From the NCBI GenBank assembly GCA_944392715.1, contig CALXXQ010000151.1, forward strand, positions 1-38,943: a stretch of 38,943 bases of DNA, read 5' to 3'. The stretch's first letter is position 1. Every line of letters starts with the position of its first letter. A program made the position numbers and the translations under genes. Source of the DNA: an uncultured Brachyspira sp. Its GTDB lineage: Bacteria > Spirochaetota > Brachyspiria > Brachyspirales > Brachyspiraceae. Positions 26,294 through 34,514 of this stretch are shown here, one piece after another. The notes under the pieces were generated by a model that saw nothing but the letters and a program-made list of their open reading frames with translations, had not been told where the DNA came from and searched no databases.

Positions 26294-26324
26294 TTATAAA
26301 TATTTTTGTCGGAGGTAAAATATA

Positions 26325-26684
26325 ATGATAAGTTTTAAAAATATTGATGATAAAGAAATGCAAAATATTATAGACACAAAAGAAGTAAGCGATGATATAA
26401 AAAAAGCTTCAGAGAATGTTTTAGCTATATTTACTCAGGATTGGTGCGGAGATTGGAAGGGCTTAGAAAGAGAATTAATGGCAAATGAAAATAATTCTAA
26501 TATCGATATAACAGTTTTTATTTGTATGTATAATCAAAGCTCATTGTATGAACCATTTATGAATTTCAAAGAAAATGTATGGAAAAATGAATTGATACCT
26601 TATTTAAGATATTATAAAAATGGTTCATTTATTAAAGATACAAATCATTTACCATTTCAAAGATTAATAAAAGCATTTGAATAA
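26325..26684 (+). CDS. Thioredoxin-like protein with single-cysteine active site
   Basis: A 119-residue cytoplasmic protein with the thioredoxin strand-helix order. VLAIFTQDWCGDWKGLE places the site at residues 40-44 as W-C-G-D-W, so only C41 of the usual C-x-x-C remains. LIPYLRYYKNG gives the cis-proline strand and FQRLIKAFE the last helix. One other cysteine lies in VFICMYN. Without the second cysteine it cannot be a standard dithiol reductase; a monothiol or non-redox role is possible. SD GGAGG is good. It is followed 7 bases later by a GNAT gene. Confidence 0.75.
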   Translation: MISFKNIDDKEMQNIIDTKEVSDDIKKASENVLAIFTQDWCGDWKGLERELMANENNSNIDITVFICMYNQSSLYEPFMNFKENVWKNELIPYLRYYKNGSFIKDTNHLPFQRLIKAFE

Positions 26685-26691
26685 TAATAAA

Positions 26692-27141
26692 ATGTATAAA
26701 ATTGAAAAGGCGGGAATTGAAAATATTGATGATATTTCTATTCTCGCCAAAAATATATATTTGAAATACAATTCTAATTTGGACAGTAAAGAAGGTATTG
26801 ATAGCGTTCTTATGTTTATGTCTTCTGATAATATGAGATTAAGATATTATATAGAAGGCTCTCTTATACTTGCCGCTAAAAATGAAGAAGACAATATCAT
26901 TGGCATGTTAGAAATAACTAATTATGATCATATTTCTCTTTTTTTTGTAGATGATAGATATTTCAAGTTAGGAATAGCTAGAAGTTTATTCAATGAAGCT
27001 AAAAATATTCTGAATTTAGATAGATATACAGTAAGAGCAAGTCATTATGCTTTGGAATTCTATAAGAAACTTGGATTTATAGAGTTATATAATGATATTC
27101 AGGAAGAAAATGGAGTTCATTTCCATTATATGATTTATTAA
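26692..27141 (+). CDS. GNAT-family N-acetyltransferase
   Basis: A 149-residue acetyl-CoA-dependent transferase. The fold is shown by NIIGMLEITNYDHISLFFVDDRYFKLGIARSL split across beta4, beta5 and the pyrophosphate-binding loop (here YFKLGIARSL in place of the usual Q/R-x-x-G-x-G/A), and by VRASHYALEFYKKLGF near the C-terminus. The substrate cannot be told. The frame also has a TTG at 26677 inside the previous gene; I choose ATG 26692, although neither has a clear SD. Probably co-transcribed with the thioredoxin-like gene. Confidence 0.85.
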   Translation: MYKIEKAGIENIDDISILAKNIYLKYNSNLDSKEGIDSVLMFMSSDNMRLRYYIEGSLILAAKNEEDNIIGMLEITNYDHISLFFVDDRYFKLGIARSLFNEAKNILNLDRYTVRASHYALEFYKKLGFIELYNDIQEENGVHFHYMIY

Positions 27142-27209
27142 TATAACTTTTATAATTAGACTATATTTTAATTAGCATATTTTTCTTTTTAATAATTATA
27201 TAAAATTAA

Positions 27210-27238
27210 TTGTAAAAATATTAATATCATATTATAAT
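27210..27238 (+). promoter_or_regulatory. Promoter for oppD-oppF
   Basis: TTGTAA (27210-27215), a 17-base spacer and a consensus TATAAT (27233-27238), giving a leader of about 28 bases. Confidence 0.65.
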
Positions 27239-27272
27239 TAACATAATATATTTATTTTTAATTGGGAATATC

Positions 27273-28235
27273 ATGGAAAATATATTGCAGGTAGAAAATT
27301 TAAAGATGTACTATCATACTTCCAAAGGTTTGGTAAAGGCTATAAATGATATTAGCTTTACAATAAAAAAAGGTGAAACTTTGGGAATAGTAGGAGAGTC
27401 TGGATGCGGAAAAACTAGTTTAGGTACCTCTCTTTTAAGAATGCCTTCAATTCCTGGAAAATATGAAGGAGGTAAAATTATACTTGATAATGAAGATATT
27501 ATACCTCTTAAAGAAGAATATATTAGAAAAAATATAAGATGGTCAAAAATATCTATGGTTTTTCAAGGTGCTATGAATTCTTTAACTCCTGTATATACTA
27601 TAGGAAGCCAAATGATAGAAACTATTAATAGACATGTAGATATGAGCAGGGCAGATGCTGATAAACTTATAGAAGAATATTTAGAATATGTTGGTCTTCA
27701 TGGAAGTGTAGCCAAAAGATATCCGCATGAACTTTCAGGAGGTATGAAGCAGAGGGTTGTTATAGCTGCGGCATTATTTTTGAAACCTAAACTTATTATA
27801 CTTGATGAGCCTACTACTGCATTGGATGTTATAGTGCAGGCTCAGATTATCAATTTATTAAAAAAATTAAAAAAAGATTTTGATTTATCATTTATTTTTA
27901 TAACTCATGATTTAGCATTAGAAGCTGAAATTTCTGATAGGGTATGCGTTATGTATGGAGGAAAGATTGCTGAACTTGCAAGTAATGAGAACATATATAA
28001 AAATGCTAAACATCCTTATACAAAAAGACTTTTGGCAGCTACTCCTAGATTGAATAAGGCTGTGAGTAAATTAGAATTTATAGAAGGTACTCCTCCCGAT
28101 TTGCTAAATCCCCCTAAAGGATGCATGTTCTATGATAGATGTAAAGATAGAATAGATAAATGCAAAGATGATGAGCCTATATTAAAAGATATAGGTAATG
28201 GACATTTATGTGCTTGTCATTTGATTAATAAATAA
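27273..28235 (+). CDS. oppD: Oligo/dipeptide ABC transporter ATPase, OppD/DppD type
   Basis: A 320-residue ATPase that powers peptide (or nickel-type) import with OppF. Walker A is GESGCGKTS (41-49), the signature ELSGGMKQR, Walker B LIILDEPTTALD, and the H-loop FITHDL. The C-terminal oligopeptide-type extension carries C284, C290, C297 and C313/C315, the cysteine set that binds a 4Fe-4S cluster in Dpp/Opp ATPases. SD is GGGA. Only the two ATPases are here; permeases and binding protein must lie elsewhere. Confidence 0.92.
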   Translation: MENILQVENLKMYYHTSKGLVKAINDISFTIKKGETLGIVGESGCGKTSLGTSLLRMPSIPGKYEGGKIILDNEDIIPLKEEYIRKNIRWSKISMVFQGAMNSLTPVYTIGSQMIETINRHVDMSRADADKLIEEYLEYVGLHGSVAKRYPHELSGGMKQRVVIAAALFLKPKLIILDEPTTALDVIVQAQIINLLKKLKKDFDLSFIFITHDLALEAEISDRVCVMYGGKIAELASNENIYKNAKHPYTKRLLAATPRLNKAVSKLEFIEGTPPDLLNPPKGCMFYDRCKDRIDKCKDDEPILKDIGNGHLCACHLINK

Positions 28236-28268
28236 ATTTAATTTAATAATATAATAAAGAAGAAAATT

Positions 28269-29261
28269 ATGAATGATATAATATTAAAGCTTGAAAATGT
28301 AAAAAAATATTTTTATCCTCATGTTAATATTATAGAAAGTTTTTTAAAAAAATCTAAAGAAATAAAAGCTGTTGATGATATTAGTATTGAAGTAAAAAGA
28401 GGAGAAATACTTGCCATAATAGGAGAATCAGGAAGCGGAAAAACTACTATAGGTAAGCTTGTAATGAAGTTAATAAATCCTACTTCTGGAAATATTATAT
28501 TTGAAAATGAAAATATTAATAATTTTAATAAAGAAGAGACAGCAAAATATAGGAGAAATGTTCAGATGATATTTCAGGATCCTTATGCTTCTATGAATCC
28601 TAGATTTAAAATAAAAGATGTATTAAAAGAGCCTTTATATATACATAATATAGAAGGCGATGAAAAAATATATGATGAAATGGTAATTAAAGCATTAAGA
28701 GATGTAAAGATAAATCCTCCTGAAGAGTTTATGGAAAGATACCCTCATATGCTTTCTGGAGGACAGCGTCAAAGAATAGCAACAGCTAGAGCCTTGATAC
28801 TTAATCCTAAATTGGTAGTTGCAGATGAGCCTGTTTCTATGATAGATTTATCTACTAGAGCTGAAATACTATACATGATGAAAGAGCTTCAAATAGAAAA
28901 GAATTTGAGCTATATATATATTACGCATGATTTATCAACAGCTAGATATTTTGCAGATAGAATAGCTGTAATGTATCTAGGAACTATAGTTGAAATAGGC
29001 GACGCTGATGAAATAATAGATAATCCCAAGCATCCTTATACAAAGGCATTGATTGCAGCTGTACCCGATGCTTCTTCGGGGAGAGTTAACATAATAAAAG
29101 AGCTTCCTATCACAGGAGAAATACCTAATGCTTCTGATATCCCTTCAGGATGCAGATTTCATACAAGATGCATATATGCTAAAGATGAATGCAGAAATTC
29201 TATTCCAAAACTAGAAAATATTTCATATAATCATTTAGTTTCATGTTTCTTTGCTAAATGA
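28269..29261 (+). CDS. oppF: Oligo/dipeptide ABC transporter ATPase, OppF/DppF type
   Basis: The 330-residue partner of OppD, 33 bases downstream. It has Walker A GESGSGKTT, FQDPYASMNPR (typical of OppF/DppF), the signature MLSGGQRQR, Walker B LVVADEPVSMID and the H-loop ITHDLS. Cysteines C295, C301, C308 and C326 in the C-terminal domain mirror those in OppD. Substrate class is inferred from the family only; the gene pair lacks membrane subunits nearby. Confidence 0.92.
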   Translation: MNDIILKLENVKKYFYPHVNIIESFLKKSKEIKAVDDISIEVKRGEILAIIGESGSGKTTIGKLVMKLINPTSGNIIFENENINNFNKEETAKYRRNVQMIFQDPYASMNPRFKIKDVLKEPLYIHNIEGDEKIYDEMVIKALRDVKINPPEEFMERYPHMLSGGQRQRIATARALILNPKLVVADEPVSMIDLSTRAEILYMMKELQIEKNLSYIYITHDLSTARYFADRIAVMYLGTIVEIGDADEIIDNPKHPYTKALIAAVPDASSGRVNIIKELPITGEIPNASDIPSGCRFHTRCIYAKDECRNSIPKLENISYNHLVSCFFAK

Positions 29262-29320
29262 TTTATTTTGAAGCATTTTATTAATATTATTTCATACAGA
29301 TTATAAAAAAATTAGGCTTT

Positions 29321-29337
29321 TTAGTAATTTTTACTAA
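29321..29337. promoter_or_regulatory. Candidate operator upstream of ahpC
   Basis: A perfect 7-3-7 inverted repeat, TTAGTAA-TTT-TTACTAA, lies 17 bases upstream of the ahpC -35 box. Position and symmetry suit a dimeric regulator of peroxide response; the spacing differs from the 7-1-7 PerR/Fur box, so the regulator is unknown. Confidence 0.45.
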
Positions 29338-29354
29338 TATATATGTTTTTTCAC

Positions 29355-29383
29355 TTGACAAAAACTATTATTTAGTGTATTGT
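29355..29383 (+). promoter_or_regulatory. Promoter of ahpC
   Basis: Consensus TTGACA (29355-29360), a 17-base spacer and TATTGT (29378-29383). The leader to ATG 29419 would be about 29 bases and contains the SD AAAGGAG. Confidence 0.7.
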
Positions 29384-29418
29384 TAGATTATACAAACCTT
29401 AATAAAAGGAGTTATAAT

Positions 29419-29982
29419 ATGAGTTTAATCAACAAAAAACTAATAGATTTCAAAGTTGAGGCTTATCAAAACGGAGAATTTAAAACAGTTGAAACTAAAG
29501 ATGTTTTAGGAAAATGGAGTGTATTCTTCTTCTATCCAGCAGACTTCACATTTGTATGTCCTACAGAGTTGGAAGATTTGGGTTCAGTTTATGAAGAATT
29601 AAAGAAAATTAATTGTGAAGTATATTCTGTATCAGCAGATACTCATTTTGTACACAAAGCATGGGCTGATGCTACAAAAACTATAGCTAATCTTAAATAC
29701 ACTATGCTTGGAGATCCAACAGGAGTATTAGGAAGATTCTTTGAAGTATTTGTAGAAGAAGTTGGACAAGATTTACGCGGTAGCTTTATTGTAAACCCAG
29801 AAGGTTTAATTAAAGCTTATGAAGTACATGATATGGGTATTGGTAGAGATGCTAATGAATTAGTACGTAAAGTTCAAGCTGCTCAATATGTAGCTGAACA
29901 TGGCGGAGAAGTATGTCCAGCTAAATGGAAACCAGGTGCTAAAACTTTGAAACCAGGAATTGATTTAGTTGGTAAACTATAA
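29419..29982 (+). CDS. ahpC: Alkyl hydroperoxide reductase subunit C (2-Cys peroxiredoxin)
   Basis: Reduces hydrogen peroxide and organic peroxides in the cytoplasm. The peroxidatic cysteine C47 is in YPADFTFVCPTELEDL and the resolving cysteine C166 in GGEVCPAKWKPG; the AhpC order is complete in 187 residues. The reading frame opens 13 codons earlier at a TTG (29380), but that lies on the -10 box, and ATG 29419 has AAAGGAG 7 bases upstream. No AhpF is adjacent, so the electron donor is elsewhere. Codons here are less AT-biased than neighbours (more C-ending), fitting high expression. Confidence 0.97.
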   Translation: MSLINKKLIDFKVEAYQNGEFKTVETKDVLGKWSVFFFYPADFTFVCPTELEDLGSVYEELKKINCEVYSVSADTHFVHKAWADATKTIANLKYTMLGDPTGVLGRFFEVFVEEVGQDLRGSFIVNPEGLIKAYEVHDMGIGRDANELVRKVQAAQYVAEHGGEVCPAKWKPGAKTLKPGIDLVGKL

Positions 29983-30003
29983 TTATTATATTATAGTATA
30001 AAT

Positions 30004-30037
30004 AAAAAAGGCATATAAATATTTATATGCCTTTTTT
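30004..30037. terminator. Bidirectional terminator between ahpC and fabD
   Basis: A perfect palindrome of 17 bases per side (AAAAAAGGCATATAAAT and its complement), with six A and six T at the ends. It serves both convergent genes. Confidence 0.93.
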
Positions 30038-30062
30038 AATATTTAATTTTTATTTAGTTTAA

Positions 30063-30977
30063 TTAACCTATAGCCGCATTCAATGAATCAATATCAAATA
30101 CAGGTACAGCTTCAATATCAGGAGTAATTTTCTTACTCATACCTATTAATACTTTTCCAGGTCCGCATTCAAATACTTTTGTTATACCTAATTTCTGCAT
30201 ATTAATCATACTGTCATACCATCTTACAGTAGAGAACATTTGTTTATATAAATTTTCTTTTATAGAATCAAAATCATGAACTTCTGAAGTAACATTTGAT
30301 AATACTTTATTATCATTATTATGCAATTCTATTTTTTCTAAAAATTCTTTTAAACTATCAGCAGCAGGCTTCATAAAAGGTGAATGGAAAGCACCAGATA
30401 CTTTTAAAGGAAGTACTCTTTTAGCACCAGCCTCTTGAAGTTTAGGAGTAACCGCTTCTATTGCACTGAGTAATCCTGATATAACTATCTGATCTTTCAA
30501 ATTATAATTAGCAGCAACAACCTCTTTATTTTCAGGCATACATTTAGAAACAGCATCATAATCTAGTCCCATAACTGCTGCCATACCATAAGGAGCATCA
30601 GCACCAGCTTTAGCCATTAATAAACCTCTTGTTCTAGCTATTTTTACAGCATCTTCAAATGATATATAACCAGCAGCAGAAAGAGCAGTAATCTCTCCTA
30701 AGCTATGTCCAGCAAATAAAGTTCCTTTTACACCTTTTGCTTTTAAAGCTTCATAAACAGCCATTCCAACTGTAACCAATGCAGGCTGTGTATTTTCTGT
30801 TTTTTTAAGATCATCTTCGCTGCCTTCAAAACATAATGCCTTGATATCAACATCATCTAAAATATTAGCAGCTTTATCAAATATCGCTTTGGATTCAGCT
30901 ACATTATCGTATAAAGATTTTCCCATACCAGCACTTTGAGAGCCTTGACCAGGAAATAGAAATGCTATATTTGACAT
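30063..30977 (-). CDS. fabD: Malonyl-CoA:ACP transacylase
   Basis: Loads malonyl groups onto acyl carrier protein for fatty acid synthesis. FLFPGQGSQSAGMGK opens the protein; the nucleophile S92 is in GHSLGE, R117 in ARTRG binds the malonyl carboxylate, and H198 in GAFHSPFM completes the site. The 304 residues are typical. SD AAGGAG is 7 bases from the ATG. It stands alone, without fabH, fabG or acpP next to it, and has its own promoter. Confidence 0.97.
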   Translation of the reverse strand: MSNIAFLFPGQGSQSAGMGKSLYDNVAESKAIFDKAANILDDVDIKALCFEGSEDDLKKTENTQPALVTVGMAVYEALKAKGVKGTLFAGHSLGEITALSAAGYISFEDAVKIARTRGLLMAKAGADAPYGMAAVMGLDYDAVSKCMPENKEVVAANYNLKDQIVISGLLSAIEAVTPKLQEAGAKRVLPLKVSGAFHSPFMKPAADSLKEFLEKIELHNNDNKVLSNVTSEVHDFDSIKENLYKQMFSTVRWYDSMINMQKLGITKVFECGPGKVLIGMSKKITPDIEAVPVFDIDSLNAAIG

Positions 30978-31034
30978 ATTTATTCTCCTTTTTATATTAA
31001 TTTTTATTTTATTTTCTTATTTTAATTAACATAA

Positions 31035-31063
31035 ATATTAACAAAAAAATTAACTTTTATCAA
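31035..31063 (-). promoter_or_regulatory. Promoter for fabD
   Basis: Minus-strand TTGATA (31058-31063), a 17-base spacer and TAATAT (31035-31040). The leader would be about 50 bases. The AT-rich background lowers certainty. Confidence 0.5.
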
Positions 31064-31148
31064 GATATTAATTTTATTTTATAAGTTATATAATTTTAAT
31101 AAAAGTTAAAATGCTCTAATCTGTAAACAACAATTTATATTTACATAA

Positions 31149-31177
31149 TTGACATTTTATATTAAATTGATTATCTT
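31149..31177 (+). promoter_or_regulatory. Promoter for the CDF transporter
   Basis: TTGACA (31149-31154), a 17-base spacer and TATCTT (31172-31177), with about 33 bases to the start codon. Confidence 0.6.
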
Positions 31178-31216
31178 TAAACGATGCTAAAAAATAATAG
31201 TTTAGGGTTATAAAAT

Positions 31217-32095
31217 ATGAATATCAGTAATGAAAAAAAATCCAAGTATATGATTATAGAAGGTGTAATATCTGTAATTATTAATGTATTATTATTTGTA
31301 TTTAAATATATTGTAGGTATGATGACTGGATCTCTTTCTATTATAGCAGATGCTTGGCATTCATTAAGCGATTGTATAAGCAGCATAATTGTTATAATAG
31401 GAGGTATATTTTCAAAAAGACCTCCTGATGAAGAGCATCCATTCGGACATGGAAGAATAGAACTTATAACTAGTTTTGTAGTTGGAATAATGCTTGTATT
31501 TATAGGTTATACTTTTTTCTCTGAAGCTATTGAAAATATTATGAATAAAAAATCAGCTTCATTTACAATGATGGCTATAATTGCTATGATAGTTTCAATA
31601 CTTATAAAAGAGTTATTAGCACAGTATTCTTTTTGGGGTTATAGAAAGTCTGGATCTAAATCATTATATGCAGATGCTTGGCATCATAGAAGCGATAGTA
31701 TTACATCTATAATTATATTAGTTGGTATTTTATTTGGAAAAAATTTTTGGTGGATAGACAGTGTTTTAAGTATATTAGTTGCTCTTGTGATATTTTATGC
31801 CGCTTTTGATGTTATTAAATCAAGCGTAAAACCTTTAATAGGAGAGTATCCTTCTCAAGAAACTATAGAGAGTATTAAAAATATAGCTAAAGAGATAAAT
31901 ATAGATGATGACAATTTAAATTTACATCATTTTCATATACATACTTATGGTGATCATAGTGAAATAACTTTTCATATGCGTTTTCCAAAGGATATGACTG
32001 TTTTTGATGCTCATTCAAAGGCTACATTATTTGAAAATGCTATAAGAGAAAAATTAAATATTGAGCCTACAATACATATAGAAGCATATAAATAA
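31217..32095 (+). CDS. Cation diffusion facilitator (metal efflux) protein
   Basis: A 292-residue inner-membrane antiporter exporting divalent metal. Six helices are visible. The metal site has H-x-x-x-D in TM2 (DAWHSLSD) and H-x-x-x-D in TM5 (DAWHHRSD), the set usual in zinc-type members; iron or cobalt cannot be excluded. GGIFSKRPPDEEHPFGHGR is the typical loop after TM3, split here for clarity as PPDEEHPFGHGR. The C-terminal cytoplasmic domain holds LHHFHIHTYGDH, rich in histidine for metal sensing. SD AGGG lies 10 bases upstream. Confidence 0.93.
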   Translation: MNISNEKKSKYMIIEGVISVIINVLLFVFKYIVGMMTGSLSIIADAWHSLSDCISSIIVIIGGIFSKRPPDEEHPFGHGRIELITSFVVGIMLVFIGYTFFSEAIENIMNKKSASFTMMAIIAMIVSILIKELLAQYSFWGYRKSGSKSLYADAWHHRSDSITSIIILVGILFGKNFWWIDSVLSILVALVIFYAAFDVIKSSVKPLIGEYPSQETIESIKNIAKEINIDDDNLNLHHFHIHTYGDHSEITFHMRFPKDMTVFDAHSKATLFENAIREKLNIEPTIHIEAYK

Positions 32096-32124
32096 ATTAT
32101 TTTAATATGATTGAGTATAATAAA

Positions 32125-32919
32125 ATGACAAATTATTCACTTAAACAATATATTGTTGATGCTTTTACAGATAAAGTTTTTAGAGGAAATCCTGCTGCTA
32201 TTTGTTTATTAGATAAATGGCTTTCAGATGATACTATGCTTAATATAGCAAAAGAGAATAATCTTTCTGAGACGGCATTCATATTAAAAAATAATAATGA
32301 TTATGAACTTAGATGGTTTACTCCAGGCGGAGAAATAGATTTATGCGGTCATGCAACTTTGGCATCAGCATTCGTGTTAATGAATATAATTGATAAAAAG
32401 TTAAATAATATATCTTTTAAAACTAAAAGCTGTATTTTAAATGTTGTTAAAAATAATGATTTATATGAAATGGATTTTCCTTCTTATGAATTAAAAAAAG
32501 TAAATGTTACAAATGAAATGACAGAGGCTATAGGATTTAAGCCATTAGAAGCATATATGGGAAGAGATTTATTATGCGTGCTTGAAAATGAAAATCAGAT
32601 TTTTGAAGCTAATATTAATATTGAAAAAGTAAAAAATAATCTTGAAGGACTTTTATTACATATAACTTCTAAAGGCTCTGAATATGATTGCGTTACAAGG
32701 AGTTTTGCTCCTAAATTAAATGTTTATGAAGATCCTGTTTGCGGTTCTGGACATTGTCATGTTGTACCTTTATGGGCAGATAAGTTGGGTAAAAAAGATA
32801 TTACAGCATTTCAGGCTTCTCAAAGGGGAGGAATATTATATTGCTCTTTTAATGGTAATCGTGTTAAATTAGCGGGAAAAGCGGCATTATATTCCAAAGC
32901 TGAAATATATATACAATAA
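32125..32919 (+). CDS. PhzF-family isomerase/epimerase-like protein
   Basis: A 264-residue member of the diaminopimelate-epimerase-like PhzF family. Visible motifs: VDAFTDKVFRGNPAAI, NNLSETAFI with the conserved catalytic Glu, RWFTPGGEIDLCGHATLA, and DPVCGSGHCHV near the C-terminus. The in-frame ATG at 32107 would add six residues; ATG 32125 fits the family N-terminus better and has GAG 9 bases upstream. The substrate is unknown; most bacterial homologues outside phenazine loci are uncharacterised. It follows the CDF gene closely. Confidence 0.88.
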   Translation: MTNYSLKQYIVDAFTDKVFRGNPAAICLLDKWLSDDTMLNIAKENNLSETAFILKNNNDYELRWFTPGGEIDLCGHATLASAFVLMNIIDKKLNNISFKTKSCILNVVKNNDLYEMDFPSYELKKVNVTNEMTEAIGFKPLEAYMGRDLLCVLENENQIFEANINIEKVKNNLEGLLLHITSKGSEYDCVTRSFAPKLNVYEDPVCGSGHCHVVPLWADKLGKKDITAFQASQRGGILYCSFNGNRVKLAGKAALYSKAEIYIQ

Positions 32920-32956
32920 ATTTAAAAAAGATATCATTTAAAATTTATCATTATTC

Positions 32957-32965
32957 TGTTATAAT
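32957..32965 (+). promoter_or_regulatory. Extended -10 element before murD
   Basis: TGT followed by a consensus TATAAT (32960-32965), about 41 bases before the murD ATG. The -35 region (TTTAAA) is weak. Confidence 0.5.
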
Positions 32966-33005
32966 AAGTTATATAAACAATATAATTTTTTATACGGTGT
33001 TGAAA

Positions 33006-34421
33006 ATGATTTTCGATTTGAATAAAACATATGTAAAAGTTCTTAAAAAACAAAATATATTAATATTAGGTGCTACTATCAGAAGCGGTGTAAGTATAGC
33101 TAATATACTCTATGATATTAACATGAATTTTAAAGCTAATATAAAATATGCTTTAAGCGACAGTAAAACAGAAGAACAATTAAAAGATAGTATAGAAGCC
33201 TTAAAAGATAAAGATGCTAAATTATTTTTCGGTAATCAGGAAATATCTATTTTAAATGATATAACTCTTATAATTATTTCTCCTGGTATTCCTCATACAA
33301 TACCAATAGTGGAGGAAGCAAAAAAAAGAAAAATAAAAATAATAGGTGAAATTGAGTTTGCATATAATCTTCTTCCTAATAGAAATTATATTGCAGTTAC
33401 TGGTACTGATGGAAAAACTACAACAGTTACACTTATTCATGAAATAATTAATTCTTATAAAAAATCTAGGCTTGTAGGTAATGTAGGAAATACTTTTTCA
33501 AAAGAAGTTGAAACTATAGAGCCTGATGAAGATATAATATTAGAGCTTTCTAGCTTTCAATTAGAAACAGTTGAAAAATTTCATGCTCATATAGCGGCAG
33601 TATTAAATGTAGCTCAGGACCATCTTGATAGATATAAAGATATAGAAGATTATTTTAATGCTAAAAAGAATATCAATATAAATCAAAATAAAAATGATTT
33701 TTTAATACTTAATTATGATAATATATATACAAATCTTTGGTATAATGAGCTTAATGGAGTTTCTAAAACTAAGCTTCTTACATTTTCTTTAAAAAGTAAA
33801 TTTGCCACTATATATTATAATGAAGAAGATGAATATATATATTATGAGAATGAAAAATTATTTTCTATAAAAAACAGAAAAATATTAGGCAGACATAATA
33901 TAGAAAATATATTGGCAGCTGTTTTAATATGTTTAAAAGATGATATACCTCCAGAGCATATTTCTGATATTGTTAATAATTTCAAAGGTATAGAGCATAG
34001 GGTAGAGTTTGTTGCTGAAGTAAATGGAGTAAAATACATAAATGATTCTAAGGCTACATCTATGAACTCTGTAATGAGTGCTTTAAAATCTTTCTATAAA
34101 AATATCATACTTATAATGGGCGGAAGAAATAAGAATATAGACTTTTCATCTTTAACTAGTCTTATAGAAGTTAGGGTAAAAAAGCTTATACTTATTGGAG
34201 AGGCTGCTGAGGCTCTTGATGAAATGATACGTTTTGATAATAAAATTATAATAAAAGATTTTACTGATGCTTTCAATTATGCTTCGGCTATATCAATAAA
34301 TGGCGATACTGTTCTGTTATCCCCGGGATGTACAAGTTTTGATATGTTTAAAAGCTATGAAGAGAGAGGAAAATATTTCAAGAGTTTAGTTTATAAGCTT
34401 GAAAATAGTACAGCAATTTAA
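33006..34421 (+). CDS. murD: UDP-N-acetylmuramoylalanine--D-glutamate ligase
   Basis: Adds D-glutamate to UDP-MurNAc-L-Ala in peptidoglycan synthesis. The N-terminal Rossmann domain has ILGATIRSGVSIA and IISPGIP. The central domain has the ATP loop AVTGTDGKTTT, the segment ELSSFQLE and NVAQDHLDRY, where the carbamylated lysine follows in YFNAKKNI. The C-terminal domain has GRHNIENILAA, GIEHRVEFV, YINDSKATS and LLSPGCTSFDMFKSYEERG. GTG 32997 and TTG 33000 are in frame, but ATG 33006 best matches MurD N-termini. SD is weak. Confidence 0.95.
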   Translation: MIFDLNKTYVKVLKKQNILILGATIRSGVSIANILYDINMNFKANIKYALSDSKTEEQLKDSIEALKDKDAKLFFGNQEISILNDITLIIISPGIPHTIPIVEEAKKRKIKIIGEIEFAYNLLPNRNYIAVTGTDGKTTTVTLIHEIINSYKKSRLVGNVGNTFSKEVETIEPDEDIILELSSFQLETVEKFHAHIAAVLNVAQDHLDRYKDIEDYFNAKKNININQNKNDFLILNYDNIYTNLWYNELNGVSKTKLLTFSLKSKFATIYYNEEDEYIYYENEKLFSIKNRKILGRHNIENILAAVLICLKDDIPPEHISDIVNNFKGIEHRVEFVAEVNGVKYINDSKATSMNSVMSALKSFYKNIILIMGGRNKNIDFSSLTSLIEVRVKKLILIGEAAEALDEMIRFDNKIIIKDFTDAFNYASAISINGDTVLLSPGCTSFDMFKSYEERGKYFKSLVYKLENSTAI

Positions 34422-34514
34422 TATAATTATTTAATTTTTATATTTGAATATTTTTTAAAATTATTATAGAATTAATGCTTAATAAATAAAAAAATATTTA
34501 AGTAAAAATTTAAT

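Noticed and set aside
25946-26299. 117-codon plus-strand reading frame over the L,D-transpeptidase start
   Set aside because: Hydrophobic look comes from the complement of the signal peptide region; no SD, and it runs against a well-supported gene.
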